Part shown: one piece after another, positions 7,644 through 16,698 of the stretch
Numbering within the stretch: position 1 is the stretch's first letter
How the letters are laid out: the number at the start of each line of letters is the position of its first letter
Source of the DNA: Microbacterium oleivorans
GTDB lineage: Bacteria; Actinomycetota; Actinomycetes; Actinomycetales; Microbacteriaceae
Direction of reading: 5' to 3'
NCBI RefSeq assembly: GCF_023715745.1
Contig: NZ_JAMBOV010000005.1
Coordinates: forward strand, 1-64,000
Length of the DNA stretch: 64,000 nucleotides
The notes under the pieces: generated by a model
Told to the model about the DNA's origin: nothing
What the model saw: the letters and a program-made list of their open reading frames with translations, nothing else
The model's database searches: none
Translations under genes and position numbers: made by a program

Positions 7644-8504
7644 TCAGCTGGCGGGAGCCACCGCTCGCAGGGCCTCCGTCCACGAGGTCGTCGGTCGGCC
7701 GATGAGGTCGGTCAGGTCCGGGGACGCCACATCGAGCGCACCGCGGGAGATGTCGGTGTCGAGGGTGACGACGAAGCCGACGGTGCCCTCGTCCAGGCCG
7801 AACGAGGCCAGCCGCGTCGCCAACTCCTCCGGCGTCGCCGGGGCGTAGACGACCTCTCGCCCGAGCACCTCTCCCATTGCGCCGGCGATGTCGCCGTAGG
7901 TGGCGCGGGATCCGCCGAGCTCATACGTGCGACCCAGGTGCCCCTCCTCGAGGAGCACCACCGCGGCGGCCTCGGCATAATCCGCCCGAGCCGCGGCCGC
8001 CACCGCACCGTCGCCGACCGCCGCCGAGAAGACGCCCGTCTGCGCCGCGGTGGCGAGGTCGCCGGCGTAGTTCTCCATGTACCAGTTGTTGCGGAGGATC
8101 ACGGCGGGGAGTCCGCTGGCGGCGATCGCCTCTTCGGTGGCCTTGTGGTCGGGCGCGAGGATCAGGTCGCTCGTGTCGGCGTGCGTCGCGCTCGTGTACA
8201 CGAGCTTCGCGACCCCCGCGCGGACGGCGGCATCGATGACGTTCCGGTGCCCCTCGAGCCGCCCGCCCGGCTCGGAGCCCGAGACCAGCAGGACGGTGTC
8301 GACGCCCTCGAGGGCGGCGTCGATCGAGGCGGGCACGGTGTAGTCGAGGGGGACGACGCGGACGCCCTTGTCGGCGAGGTCTGCGGCCTTCGCGACGGTG
8401 CGGGCGCCGGCCACGACGGTGTCGGGTGCGGCGCCGCGAGCCAGCAGAGCGTCGACGACGAGGTGTCCGAGGTGGCCGCCGGCGGCGGTGACGAGGATGG
8501 TCAT
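7644..8504 (-). CDS. QorB-like NAD(P)H:quinone reductase / NmrA-family protein
   Basis: A 286-residue Rossmann protein: TILVTAAGGHLGHLVVDALL at the N-terminus binds NAD(P), KLVYTSATHAD follows at about 100, and the C-terminal part has the YGDIAGAMGEVLGREVVYAP block seen in QorB. The QorB group reduces quinones or other electrophiles with NAD(P)H. It is divergent from an HxlR-family regulator gene with 108 bases between starts, the arrangement known for qorB and qorR in corynebacteria, so repression by that regulator is likely. Substrate not shown by sequence. Confidence 0.82.
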   Translation of the reverse strand: MTILVTAAGGHLGHLVVDALLARGAAPDTVVAGARTVAKAADLADKGVRVVPLDYTVPASIDAALEGVDTVLLVSGSEPGGRLEGHRNVIDAAVRAGVAKLVYTSATHADTSDLILAPDHKATEEAIAASGLPAVILRNNWYMENYAGDLATAAQTGVFSAAVGDGAVAAAARADYAEAAAVVLLEEGHLGRTYELGGSRATYGDIAGAMGEVLGREVVYAPATPEELATRLASFGLDEGTVGFVVTLDTDISRGALDVASPDLTDLIGRPTTSWTEALRAVAPAS

Positions 8505-8586
8505 GGTGAGTCCTTTCGGTGATCACGCGATGCGCGCGACAGCCGAGACAACCCCTCCTCGACCCTTGTACATTCCGATCGGAGGG

Positions 8587-8602
8587 TACCCACTTTCAGG
8601 TA
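8587..8602 (+). promoter_or_regulatory. Putative HxlR/QorR-type operator
   Basis: TACC at 8587-8590 and GGTA at 8599-8602 form an inverted repeat with an eight-base spacer (CACTTTCA). The right half overlaps TAAGCT at 8601-8606, a -10 box six bases before the GTG of the regulator gene, so binding would block its own transcription. Such sites are typical beside HxlR regulators. Confidence 0.5.
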
Positions 8603-8612
8603 AGCTGCTGAC

Positions 8613-8975
8613 GTGTCGGTGAGTTTCGAGCAGATGCGACGCGAGTCGCCCGGGATCTTCAGCGAGGCGTGTCCGTCCCGCGTCGTCCTCGACCACGTCA
8701 TGAGCAAATGGGGCGTCCTCGTCCTCCTCGCGCTGACGGACGGCACGCGCAGATGGGGTGAGCTTCGACGCAGCGTCGACGGCATCAGTGAGAAGATGCT
8801 GGCCAGCACGCTGCGCACCCTCGCTGCCGACGGGATCGTCGAACGAACCTCCCACCCGGAGGTTCCGCCGCGCGTCGAGTACTCGCTGACGCCGCGCGGA
8901 GCCGAGCTGATGGAGCGCGTCATGCCGCTCATGACCTGGATCCAGGCGAACGCCGACGAGATCGTCGCGCGCTGA
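8613..8975 (+). CDS. HxlR-family winged-helix regulator (QorR-like)
   Basis: A 120-residue HxlR protein: EACPSRVVLDHVMSKWGVLVLLAL then RRWGELRRSVDGISEKMLASTLRTLAADGIVERT and the wing VPPRVEYSLTPRGAEL are the standard family blocks. The single cysteine (C20, in the SEACPSR stretch) is where redox-sensing HxlR proteins carry their reactive Cys. The GTG start is six bases after a TAAGCT box, suggesting a leaderless mRNA. It probably represses itself and the divergent quinone-reductase gene through the inverted repeat at 8587-8602. Confidence 0.85.
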   Translation: MSVSFEQMRRESPGIFSEACPSRVVLDHVMSKWGVLVLLALTDGTRRWGELRRSVDGISEKMLASTLRTLAADGIVERTSHPEVPPRVEYSLTPRGAELMERVMPLMTWIQANADEIVAR

Positions 8976-9010
8976 GCCCGGGCATCCTCGCCCGTGTCAG
9001 GATCGAGACC

Positions 9011-9949
9011 ATGACTGTTCTCGGTTCCAGTGATCTGAACGTGTTCCCCCTGTCGCTCGGCGGCAACGTCTTCGGCTGGACGGCCGACCGCGACACGTCC
9101 TTCGCCGTCCTCGACGCCTTCGCCGCGGCGGGCGGCGACTTCATCGACACCGCCGACGTCTACAGCGCGTGGGTCCCGGGCAACTCGGGTGGCGAGAGCG
9201 AGACGATCATCGGGGAGTGGATCGCCTCGCGCCGACCCGAGGGTGTCGTCGTGGCGACGAAGGTGTCGAAGCATCCCGAGTTCCCCGGGCTGTCGAAGGG
9301 CAACATCCGCGCGGCCGCCGAGGCCTCGCTCGCGCGACTGGGTGTCGACACGATCGACGTGTACTACGCGCACGCCGAGGACGAGGAGACGCCGCTGGAG
9401 GAGACCGTCGCCGCGTTCGGCGAGCTCGTCGCGGACGGACTCATCCGCTACCCCGCGGTGTCGAACTTCTCCGCCGAGAGCACCCGCGAATGGGTGCGTC
9501 TCGCCCGGGAGCAGGGTGTCGCCGAGCCGATCGCCACCCAGCCGGCGTACAACCTCGTCGACCGCGCAGTCGAGCGCGAGATCGTCCCTGCGGCGGACGA
9601 GCTCGGTCTGACCGTCGTGCCGTACTACGCCCTCGCAAGCGGGTTCCTCACCGGCAAGTACCGCTCGACCGACACGTCCGCGCAGTCCTCCCCCCGCGCC
9701 GGCTCGGCGGCGAGGTACGCCACCCCCGACGGACTGGCGGTCCTCTCCGCCCTGGACGACGTCGCTGCCGCGCACGGCGTCTCACCGGCATCCGCCGCCC
9801 TCGGCTGGCTGCGCGCAAAGGGCGCCGTCCCGATCGCCTCCGCCTCGCGCACCGAGCAGGTCGCGGGCCTCATCGCGGGCGCGACGCTCGATCTGACGGC
9901 CGACGAGGTCGCCGCGCTCGACGCCGCATCGGCTCCGTTCGTCGGCTGA
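9011..9949 (+). CDS. Aldo/keto reductase
   Basis: A 312-residue AKR TIM-barrel. The catalytic tetrad is visible: Asp and Tyr in FIDTADVYS, Lys in VVVATKVSKH, and His in DVYYAHAEDEE. The C-terminal SASRTEQVAGLIAGATLDLT segment is the NADPH-binding region. Closest in pattern to actinobacterial AKRs acting on small aldehydes or ketones; the substrate is unknown. It lies 35 bases downstream of the HxlR regulator gene on the same strand and may be cotranscribed with it, although a CAGGAT sequence seven bases before the ATG could give it its own start. Confidence 0.88.
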   Translation: MTVLGSSDLNVFPLSLGGNVFGWTADRDTSFAVLDAFAAAGGDFIDTADVYSAWVPGNSGGESETIIGEWIASRRPEGVVVATKVSKHPEFPGLSKGNIRAAAEASLARLGVDTIDVYYAHAEDEETPLEETVAAFGELVADGLIRYPAVSNFSAESTREWVRLAREQGVAEPIATQPAYNLVDRAVEREIVPAADELGLTVVPYYALASGFLTGKYRSTDTSAQSSPRAGSAARYATPDGLAVLSALDDVAAAHGVSPASAALGWLRAKGAVPIASASRTEQVAGLIAGATLDLTADEVAALDAASAPFVG

Positions 9950-9989
9950 TCGCCCAGGACGGATGCCGCCGGTCGCCTAGCCTGGACAG

Positions 9990-10721
9990 GTGGCATCCGT
10001 CCTGAACATCTCCGCCTACCTCTTCACGCCGATCGCCGACCCCGCGTCGCTGCGACCCGTGCTGCAGGAGCGGACCGACCTGCGCGGTCTGCGCGGCACG
10101 ATCCTGCTCGCCGAGGAGGGGATCAATCTGTTCCTCGCCGGCTCGCCCGAGGACGTCCGCGGATTCGTCGAGGAGCTGCGGGCGGACGAGCGGTTCGCGG
10201 CGCTGACGACGAAGGAGAGCTGGTCGGCCGACCAGCCGTTCCGCAAGATGCTCGTCAAGCACAAGCGCGAGATCATCCGGATGGACCGTCCCGCCATCCG
10301 CCCGGCAGCGGGGCGCGCGCCGGCCGTCGACCCGATGACGCTCCGGCGGTGGCTGGAGACCGGTCTCGACGACGAAGGCCGTGAGGTCGTCCTGCTCGAC
10401 ACCCGGAACGCCTTCGAGGTCGACCACGGCACGTTCTCGGGCGCGCTGAACTGGCGCATCGAGAAGTTCACGGACTTCCCCGGTGCCGCAGCGGCGCACC
10501 GGGAGGAGCTCGTCGGCAAGACGGTCGTCAGCTTCTGCACCGGCGGTATCCGCTGCGAGAAGGCGGCCCTGGTCCTGCGCGAGGACGGGATCGATGCGCG
10601 TCAGCTCGACGGCGGCATCCTCGGCTACTTCGAGCACGTCGGCGGCGACGGGTTCGACGGGGAGTGCTTCGTCTTCGACGAACGGCGCACCGTCGACGCG
10701 CGCCTGCAACCCGCCGGCTGA
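9990..10721 (+). CDS. trhO: TrhO-like rhodanese-domain tRNA hydroxylase
   Basis: A 243-residue protein with the TrhO/YceA layout: an N-terminal acylphosphatase-like domain (LFTPIADPASLRPVLQERTDLRGLRGTILLAEEGINLFLAG) and a C-terminal rhodanese domain with active loop CTGGIRC starting at C183. E. coli TrhO makes 5-hydroxyuridine at the wobble base of tRNAs using oxygen; this shorter actinobacterial form is assumed to do the same. The GTG start lies exactly six bases after TAGCCT (9978-9983), consistent with a leaderless mRNA. Confidence 0.8.
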   Translation: MASVLNISAYLFTPIADPASLRPVLQERTDLRGLRGTILLAEEGINLFLAGSPEDVRGFVEELRADERFAALTTKESWSADQPFRKMLVKHKREIIRMDRPAIRPAAGRAPAVDPMTLRRWLETGLDDEGREVVLLDTRNAFEVDHGTFSGALNWRIEKFTDFPGAAAAHREELVGKTVVSFCTGGIRCEKAALVLREDGIDARQLDGGILGYFEHVGGDGFDGECFVFDERRTVDARLQPAG

Positions 10722-10753
10722 CCCGCGTCCGAGGCGCACGCTAGCCTCGAGCC

Positions 10754-11833
10754 ATGCACCGGCTCTCGAGGGATGAGGCGCGCCGCATCGCCGTGCGCGC
10801 GCAGCTGCTGGACGCGGACCGGCCCGGTGACGTCGTCGAGGTCGCCGAACAGATCGGTGCGATCAAGATCGACCCGACGGCGGTCATCGCGCCCAGCGAG
10901 CAATCGATCTGCTGGTCGCGCATCGGCTGGGCGTACGAGCCGGGTCAGCTGGCCAAGGCCGTCGAGGACGACCGGCTGCTGTTCGAGTACGACGGGCACT
11001 TCCGCCCGGCATCCCTCCTCCCCGCCCTGCGGGCGATCATGCCGGGGCGCCGGCTGGGCGGGGCGACGCGGCAATACCTCGAGGCCAATGCCGCGTTCCG
11101 CGCCGAGATCCTGCGGCGCCTCGATCTGGAGGGGCCGTTGCAGGCATCGGAGATCCCCGACACCAGCGTCGTCCAGGCGAAGAACGAGAGCGGCTGGTAC
11201 GGCGCGAACCAGGTGCCGCGCATGCTCGAGCTGATGTCGTACCTCGGAGATGTCGCCATCAGCGGGCGAGTCGGCCGGCAGCGCGTGTGGGACCTGCCCG
11301 AGCGGGTCTACGGCGGGACGGATGCCGGCATGGATGCGGCGGCCGCCGAGGACGTGCTGGCGGCGCGGCGTCTGCAGGCGCTCGGCATCGCGCGTGAGAG
11401 ATCGTCATGGTCGGGCGTCGGCACGGCGGGGGAGGCGGCCGAGGTCGAGGGCAGCGCGTGGCGCTGGCGTGTGGACCCCGAGGCGATCGCGGCCCTCGAC
11501 GACGACCCGGGGGGCCGTGCGGCGATCCTCAATCCGTACGATCGCATGCTCTTCGACCGGCCGCGCCTGACCGAGCTGTTCGACTTCACCTACGTCCTCG
11601 AGCAGTTCAAACCGAAGCATCAGCGGGTCTACGGCTACTTCGCGCATCCGATCCTCATCGGCGACCGCTTCGTGGGCCTCCTCGACGCCGCGCTCGACAA
11701 GAAGAAGGAGAATCTCCTGGTCACGGCCGTCCACGAGCTCGCCCCGCTCGAGGACGACGAACGCGAGATGGTGCACGCCGAGATCCGGGACCTCGGCGAG
11801 TGGCTCGGGGTCCCGGTCCGCGGGCTCGACTGA
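10754..11833 (+). CDS. YcaQ-like winged-helix DNA glycosylase family protein (HTH_42)
   Basis: A 359-residue member of the HTH_42 family that includes YcaQ/AlkX, a glycosylase that unhooks DNA interstrand crosslinks. Family blocks present are EQIGAIKIDPTAVI, WSRIGW, LFEYDGHFRPASLLP and, near the end, FKPKHQRVYGYFAHPIL. The catalytic QxD motif of YcaQ corresponds here to K38-I39-D40, so glycosylase activity is uncertain. ATG follows TAGCCT (10742-10747) by six bases. It is convergent with the alpha-mannosidase gene, with one base between the stop codons. Confidence 0.75.
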   Translation: MHRLSRDEARRIAVRAQLLDADRPGDVVEVAEQIGAIKIDPTAVIAPSEQSICWSRIGWAYEPGQLAKAVEDDRLLFEYDGHFRPASLLPALRAIMPGRRLGGATRQYLEANAAFRAEILRRLDLEGPLQASEIPDTSVVQAKNESGWYGANQVPRMLELMSYLGDVAISGRVGRQRVWDLPERVYGGTDAGMDAAAAEDVLAARRLQALGIARERSSWSGVGTAGEAAEVEGSAWRWRVDPEAIAALDDDPGGRAAILNPYDRMLFDRPRLTELFDFTYVLEQFKPKHQRVYGYFAHPILIGDRFVGLLDAALDKKKENLLVTAVHELAPLEDDEREMVHAEIRDLGEWLGVPVRGLD

Positions 11834-11834
11834 G

Positions 11835-14831
11835 TCAGCGCGCCAGACGCAGCGTGACGAGCTGGAACGGCGACAGGTCGAGGCGCACGCCGTCACCGGC
11901 GGTGTCCTGCAGCGCCGTCGAGGCGATGGTTCGCTCGAGCAGGTCCGTCTGCACGACGCTGCTCGTCGCGAAGCCGGGCACGAGGTGCGCGGTGCGCGTC
12001 GATCCGAGCGCCTCGTAGAGACGCACGATCACGTCGCCGGATCCGTCGTCGGCGAGCTTGACCGCCTCGACGACGACACCCGGGTCGTCGAGTTCGAGGA
12101 GCGGGTCGACCTCGTTCGCGCCCTGCACGCTCAGGACGGGGAGGTTCAGGCGCAGCCCCTCGCCGATCGCCGCCGCGACGGTCGCCGCCGGCAGCACCGA
12201 CAGGCGGAACTCGTGCGCGCCCTGATCGGCTTCGGGGTCGGGGAACAGCGGTGCCCGCACCAGGGTGACCCGCGGCACCGTCCGCGCACCGCCGTCCGAA
12301 CCGGGGGCGCGCTGGACGTCGTGCCCGTACAGGGAATCGTTGGCGATCGCCACGCCGTACTCACCCTCGGCGACGCGGAGCCAGCGGTGCGCGACGGTCT
12401 CGAACCGGGCGGCGTCCCATGTCGTGTTCATGTGGACCGGGCGCGACACGTGGCCGAACTGGATCTCGGACTCGGCGCGCTCCGCGCGCACGCGCAGCGG
12501 GAACGCGATCTTCAGCATCTTCTGCCGCTCCCGCCAGTCGAGCCGGAGCGCGACCTCGAGTGCGCCGGAGTGCGGATCGACGCGGTACCGCTGCTCGGCG
12601 CGCGACGAGCCGAACCGACGCCTCACGACGAGGTCGGCATCGTCGACGGCGATCTCCTCGACCGTGTCGACGATCGTGCCGAGCGCGCCGTCCTCGACGT
12701 CGATGTTCCAGGCATCCCATTCACGTGGTGTGTCGCGGAACAGGTGCAGCGCGCCGCCCGGGTGGGCGGGGTCGATGAGCTCGCGCCCGGTGGCGAGGTC
12801 GACTGCTCCCCCCACGAGACCGCGCGCATCGATCGCCCAGTCGACCCGGGGGTGGCGGAACCGCCATCCGTCGCCGTCCCGCTCGGGCAGGACGGGCAGA
12901 GCGGATGCCGCGGCCCCGACGCCGAGCCCCGGCACGCCCGAGAGCGTGACCGGCGCGGCATTGGCCGCGAGGGCGCGCTCGCCCTCGCCGATGAGCGAGC
13001 GCAGCGCGGTGCCGATGATCTCCTGCAGCTCACCCGCGATGCGCGCGTACGTGGCTTCAGCCTCCTGATGCACCCACGCGATCGAGGTGCCCGGGAGGAT
13101 GTCGTGGAACTGGTGCAGCAGGACCGTCTGCCAGATCGCGCGCAGCCGATCCGCGGGGTAGGGCGCGCCGGTGCGGACGCTGTCGAGTGTCGCCCACAGT
13201 TCGGCCGCCCGCAGCAGGTGCTCGCTGCGTCGGTTGCCGCGTTTCGTGCGCGCCTGGGCGCTGTAGGTCCCGCGGTGGTACTCGAGGTACAGCTCGCCCG
13301 ACCACACCGGCGGGGCGGCGTACTCCGCTTCGGCGTCGGTGAAGAACTGCGCGGGTGAGCCCAGGCGCACCTTCGGCGATCCTTCGAGGTCCGCCGTGCG
13401 GCGCGCGGCGGCGATCATCTCGCGCGTCGGCCCGCCGCCGCCGTCGCCCCAGCCGAACGGGACGAGGGAGTGCGAGGCGTGCGCCTTCTCGGCGAACTGG
13501 CGCTCGGCGCGGGCGAGGTCGGCCGCCGACAGGTCGGAGTTGTAGGTGTCGACCGGCGGGAAGTGGGTGAAGACACGGGTGCCGTCGATGCCCTCCCAGA
13601 GGAAGGTGTGGTGCGGCATCCGGTTCGTCTCGTTCCACGAGATCTTCTGCGTGAGGAACCAGCGGGATCCCGCCGCCGTGATGATCTGCGGGAGAGCCGC
13701 CGAGTAGCCGAACGAATCGGGCAGCCACACCTCGAGCGGCTCGATCCCGAATTCTTCAAGGAAGAAGCGCTTGCCCTCGATGAACTGGCGCGCGAGCGCC
13801 TCGGATCCGGGCATGTTCGTGTCGGATTCGACCCACATCCCCCCGACGGGTGCGAACCGGCCCTCGGCCACGGCCCGCCGCATCCGCTCGAACAGTTCGG
13901 GATAGTGCTCCTTCATCCAGGCGTACTGCTGCGCGGATGAGGCGGCGAAGACGAAATCCTCCTCCGTGCGCATGAGGTCGAGCACGTTGGAGAAGGTCCG
14001 CGCGACCTTGCGGACGGTCTCTCGGACGGGCCAGAGCCACGCCGAGTCGATGTGCGCGTGTCCGACGGCGGTCAGCTGGTGGGAGGAGGTGGATGCCGGT
14101 GCCGCGAGCGCCGCGCGCAGTTCGGCCCGTCCTGCCGCGGCCGTGCCGGCGACGTCATCGGGGTCGACGGCGTCGACGGCGCGGCCGAGGGCCGTGAGCA
14201 CACGGGCGTGACGGGAGCGGTCGGGATCGAGCTGGTCGACGAGTCCGCGGAGGGTCCAGACGTCCTGCTGCAGCTCCCACACCGTCTCGTCGAGCAGTGC
14301 GAGCTCGAGCCGCCGCAGACGGTAGATCGGCTCCGTCCCCGCGGTCCGCTTGTCGCCCAGCGGAGTAGCGGCGTAGGTGAAGGCGCCCGCGACGCTGGGG
14401 TTGCCGGCGGCCTCGATCCACAGATCGATCTCGTCGCCCTCCACGGGCACGGTCGTGTTGCGCGGCTCGACGGCCTTGACGATCGACCCGTCCGGGCGGA
14501 AAACGAGCGCTTCGGCCTGGAAGCCCGGCACCGATCCGTCGAAGCCGAGATCGACGACGATCTCGGGGCGGGTGCCCGCCGTCTCACGCCAGGCCGCCGG
14601 AACCCGCCCCGTGACGTGGAACCACACCGTGCCCCAGGGCTTGCCCCACTCGCCGCCGAGCGGGAACGGAGCGAAGGACTGGCCGACCGCCTCGGCGAAC
14701 GGCACCGGCTCGTCCGGGACCTCCCACGCCTCGATCCGCAGCGGTGCGGTCTCGCGGTGGAGCGCAGGGGGGAGCCGATCGCGCACGAGCCGGTCGATGC
14801 GCTGCAGGGCCAGTCGGTCGTCGCGGTGCAT
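11835..14831 (-). CDS. GH38 alpha-mannosidase
   Basis: A 998-residue glycoside hydrolase family 38 enzyme. Metal ligands appear in GHAHIDSAWLWP (H258, H260, D262) and the catalytic nucleophile is D372 in PDSFGYSAALPQI. The middle and C-terminal beta-sandwich regions are full length. Such enzymes remove terminal alpha-mannose with retention of configuration and need a divalent metal. No signal peptide, so it is cytoplasmic and acts on imported mannosides. An open frame continues to 15185, but the ATG at 14831 has GAAGGA six bases upstream and does not overlap the permease gene. It is last in an operon with an ABC importer and a ROK regulator. Confidence 0.93.
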   Translation of the reverse strand: MHRDDRLALQRIDRLVRDRLPPALHRETAPLRIEAWEVPDEPVPFAEAVGQSFAPFPLGGEWGKPWGTVWFHVTGRVPAAWRETAGTRPEIVVDLGFDGSVPGFQAEALVFRPDGSIVKAVEPRNTTVPVEGDEIDLWIEAAGNPSVAGAFTYAATPLGDKRTAGTEPIYRLRRLELALLDETVWELQQDVWTLRGLVDQLDPDRSRHARVLTALGRAVDAVDPDDVAGTAAAGRAELRAALAAPASTSSHQLTAVGHAHIDSAWLWPVRETVRKVARTFSNVLDLMRTEEDFVFAASSAQQYAWMKEHYPELFERMRRAVAEGRFAPVGGMWVESDTNMPGSEALARQFIEGKRFFLEEFGIEPLEVWLPDSFGYSAALPQIITAAGSRWFLTQKISWNETNRMPHHTFLWEGIDGTRVFTHFPPVDTYNSDLSAADLARAERQFAEKAHASHSLVPFGWGDGGGGPTREMIAAARRTADLEGSPKVRLGSPAQFFTDAEAEYAAPPVWSGELYLEYHRGTYSAQARTKRGNRRSEHLLRAAELWATLDSVRTGAPYPADRLRAIWQTVLLHQFHDILPGTSIAWVHQEAEATYARIAGELQEIIGTALRSLIGEGERALAANAAPVTLSGVPGLGVGAAASALPVLPERDGDGWRFRHPRVDWAIDARGLVGGAVDLATGRELIDPAHPGGALHLFRDTPREWDAWNIDVEDGALGTIVDTVEEIAVDDADLVVRRRFGSSRAEQRYRVDPHSGALEVALRLDWRERQKMLKIAFPLRVRAERAESEIQFGHVSRPVHMNTTWDAARFETVAHRWLRVAEGEYGVAIANDSLYGHDVQRAPGSDGGARTVPRVTLVRAPLFPDPEADQGAHEFRLSVLPAATVAAAIGEGLRLNLPVLSVQGANEVDPLLELDDPGVVVEAVKLADDGSGDVIVRLYEALGSTRTAHLVPGFATSSVVQTDLLERTIASTALQDTAGDGVRLDLSPFQLVTLRLAR

Positions 14832-14871
14832 GCGGATTCCTTCGGGGTGGGGGCGGTGGGAGGTCTGTGGG

Positions 14872-15753
14872 TCAGCCCTTGACGGCGCCCGAAAGGGCGA
14901 ACGAGCCCCCGAGGCCGCGGGTGACGAGGAGATACAGCCCGAGGACCGGGAGGGAGTAGAGGAGGGAGTACGCGGCCAGACGCCCGTAGGCCACGGTGCC
15001 GTACTGCCCGAAGAAGGCGTAGATCGAGACGGCCGCCGGCTGCCAATCGGGGGTGAGCAGCAGCACGAACGGCACGAAGAAGTTGCCCCACGCCTGCAGG
15101 AACACGAAGACGAACACGACGCTGAGCGCGGGGCGCATGAGCGGCACGACGATCGTCCACAGCGCGCGCAGGGCACTCGCCCCATCGACCCAGGCCGCCT
15201 CCTCGAGGCTGACCGGGACGGAGTCCATGAAGTTCTTCGTCATCCACAGCGCCATCGGCAGCGCGCTCGCGGCGAGGAAGAGGGCGACGGCCCACGGCTG
15301 GTTGATGAGCCGTACCTGCACGAACAGGCTGTAGACGGGCACCATGATCGCGGTGATCGGCAGGCAGCTCGCGAAGAGGACCGAGTACAGGAACGGTGCG
15401 TGGAACCGTGAGCGGTACCGCGAGAGCGGATAGGCGGCGAGCACCGATGCGACGACCGTCACCGCGGCCGCCGCGGTGGACAGCAGCAGGCTGTTCGCAA
15501 GCGGGCGCAGCGTCAATTCGGGTGTGAGGACATCGGCGAAGTTCTCGAGTGTCGGACTCGTCGGCCACGCCACCCGGTACGTCGCCGCGGAGTCGATCGA
15601 CGCGAGGACGACCCACGCGAGAGGCGCGGCGAACAGGATCCCGATGACGATGAGGACGAGGTTCGCCCAGAAACGGGTCGCCCCGCGTCGCGGCGCGGCG
15701 ACACTCGGCGGACGAAGGCGCGGCGGCGCACCCGCCGTCGTGGCGGCGCTCAT
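14872..15753 (-). CDS. ABC sugar importer permease 2 (MalG-type)
   Basis: A 293-residue inner-membrane permease. About six membrane segments are visible, the first at LVLIVIGILFAAPLAWVV. The ABC-contact loop is EEAAWVDGASALRALWTIVVPLMRPAL, the conserved EAAxxDG signature of CUT1 permeases. Its ATG sits in an ATGA overlap with the stop of permease 1 (15750-15753), indicating translational coupling. No ATPase gene lies in the cluster, so a shared MsiK-type ATPase elsewhere probably energises it, as is usual in actinobacteria. Confidence 0.9.
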   Translation of the reverse strand: MSAATTAGAPPRLRPPSVAAPRRGATRFWANLVLIVIGILFAAPLAWVVLASIDSAATYRVAWPTSPTLENFADVLTPELTLRPLANSLLLSTAAAAVTVVASVLAAYPLSRYRSRFHAPFLYSVLFASCLPITAIMVPVYSLFVQVRLINQPWAVALFLAASALPMALWMTKNFMDSVPVSLEEAAWVDGASALRALWTIVVPLMRPALSVVFVFVFLQAWGNFFVPFVLLLTPDWQPAAVSIYAFFGQYGTVAYGRLAAYSLLYSLPVLGLYLLVTRGLGGSFALSGAVKG

Positions 15754-16694
15754 TCGAGGTCGCCCCGACGTCGCAGGGAGACGACGTACGCGATCGAGAA
15801 GGCGGCGCCCAGGGCGAGCATGACGATCGCGATCGCATTCCCGTAGCCGATGTCCCCGAACGAGAACGCCTCGCTGTAGGCGAGTACGGGGAGGGTCCGG
15901 GACAGATCGCCGGGTCCGCCCTTGGTCATGACCCAGATCAGGGTGAACACCGAGAGGGTCTGCAAAGTGGTGAGCAGCAGATTGGTGAAGATCGTCCCCG
16001 AGATCATGGGAAGGGTGATGTACCGCAGCCGCTGCCAGGTGCCGGCACCGTCGATCATGGCCGACTCGGTGACCTCGGGGTCGACGTCGTCGAGCGCGGC
16101 ACGGTAGATCATCATCGAGAACGCCGTGCCCCGCCACGTGTTCGCGAGGATGATCGCCAGCAGCGGCAGCGTGTAGAGCCAGTTGGGCCCCTGGATCCCG
16201 AACAGCGACAGGGCGCCGTTGAGGGTGCCGTCGGTGGACAGGAAGGCATAGCCCACGAACGCCGCCACGATCTCGGGCAGGACCCATGCCGTGACCACGA
16301 AGAGCCCGACCGTGCCCGCGACGGCACGGCTGCCCACCCGGAAGAGGACGGCGAGCAGCAGGCCGACGATGTTCTGTCCGATGATCGCCGAGCCGACGAC
16401 GAAGACCACGGTCAGCAGGATCGACAGCGGCAGGACCGGATCGCCGAACAGACGTGCGTAGTTGTCGAGGCCGATGAACTCCGGCTTGGCCGCTGCCACG
16501 CCGGTGAGCGCGCGGTCGGTGAACGAGCCGACCGTCGCCCACACGATGGGCCCCGCGAGGAAGACGAGCAGGAGGCCGACGGCGGGGACGAGCGGGAGCG
16601 AGCGCGCCGGTGACAGCGCGAGGCCGACCCGGCCGCGGGCGCGTCGACGGGGCGGCGCGCCGGGCTCCGACGGCAGCGCGAGCGTCGAGGTCAC
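15750..16694 (-). CDS. ABC sugar importer permease 1 (MalF-type)
   Basis: A 314-residue CUT1 permease with a basic cytosolic N-terminus (PRRRARGRVG), a first membrane helix at LVPAVGLLLVFLAGPIVW and the contact loop ESAMIDGAGTWQRLRYITLPMI. It pairs with the downstream MalG-type permease to form the channel for a mannoside. The GTG start at 16694 is four bases after the end of the binding-protein gene, so the operon order is binding protein, permease 1, permease 2, alpha-mannosidase. Confidence 0.9.
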   Translation of the reverse strand: MTSTLALPSEPGAPPRRRARGRVGLALSPARSLPLVPAVGLLLVFLAGPIVWATVGSFTDRALTGVAAAKPEFIGLDNYARLFGDPVLPLSILLTVVFVVGSAIIGQNIVGLLLAVLFRVGSRAVAGTVGLFVVTAWVLPEIVAAFVGYAFLSTDGTLNGALSLFGIQGPNWLYTLPLLAIILANTWRGTAFSMMIYRAALDDVDPEVTESAMIDGAGTWQRLRYITLPMISGTIFTNLLLTTLQTLSVFTLIWVMTKGGPGDLSRTLPVLAYSEAFSFGDIGYGNAIAIVMLALGAAFSIAYVVSLRRRGDLE

Positions 16695-16698
16695 TGCG

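Noticed and set aside
6456..8504. A multi-gene defence island around the TIGR04141 gene
   Set aside because: The neighbours are a RibD-like reductase, a luciferase-like oxidoreductase and a quinone reductase of normal GC; none is a nuclease, helicase, methylase or NTPase of a known defence type.
11985..13358. Long plus-strand open frame opposite the alpha-mannosidase
   Set aside because: No domain, no ribosome binding site, and complete overlap with a full-length GH38 gene.
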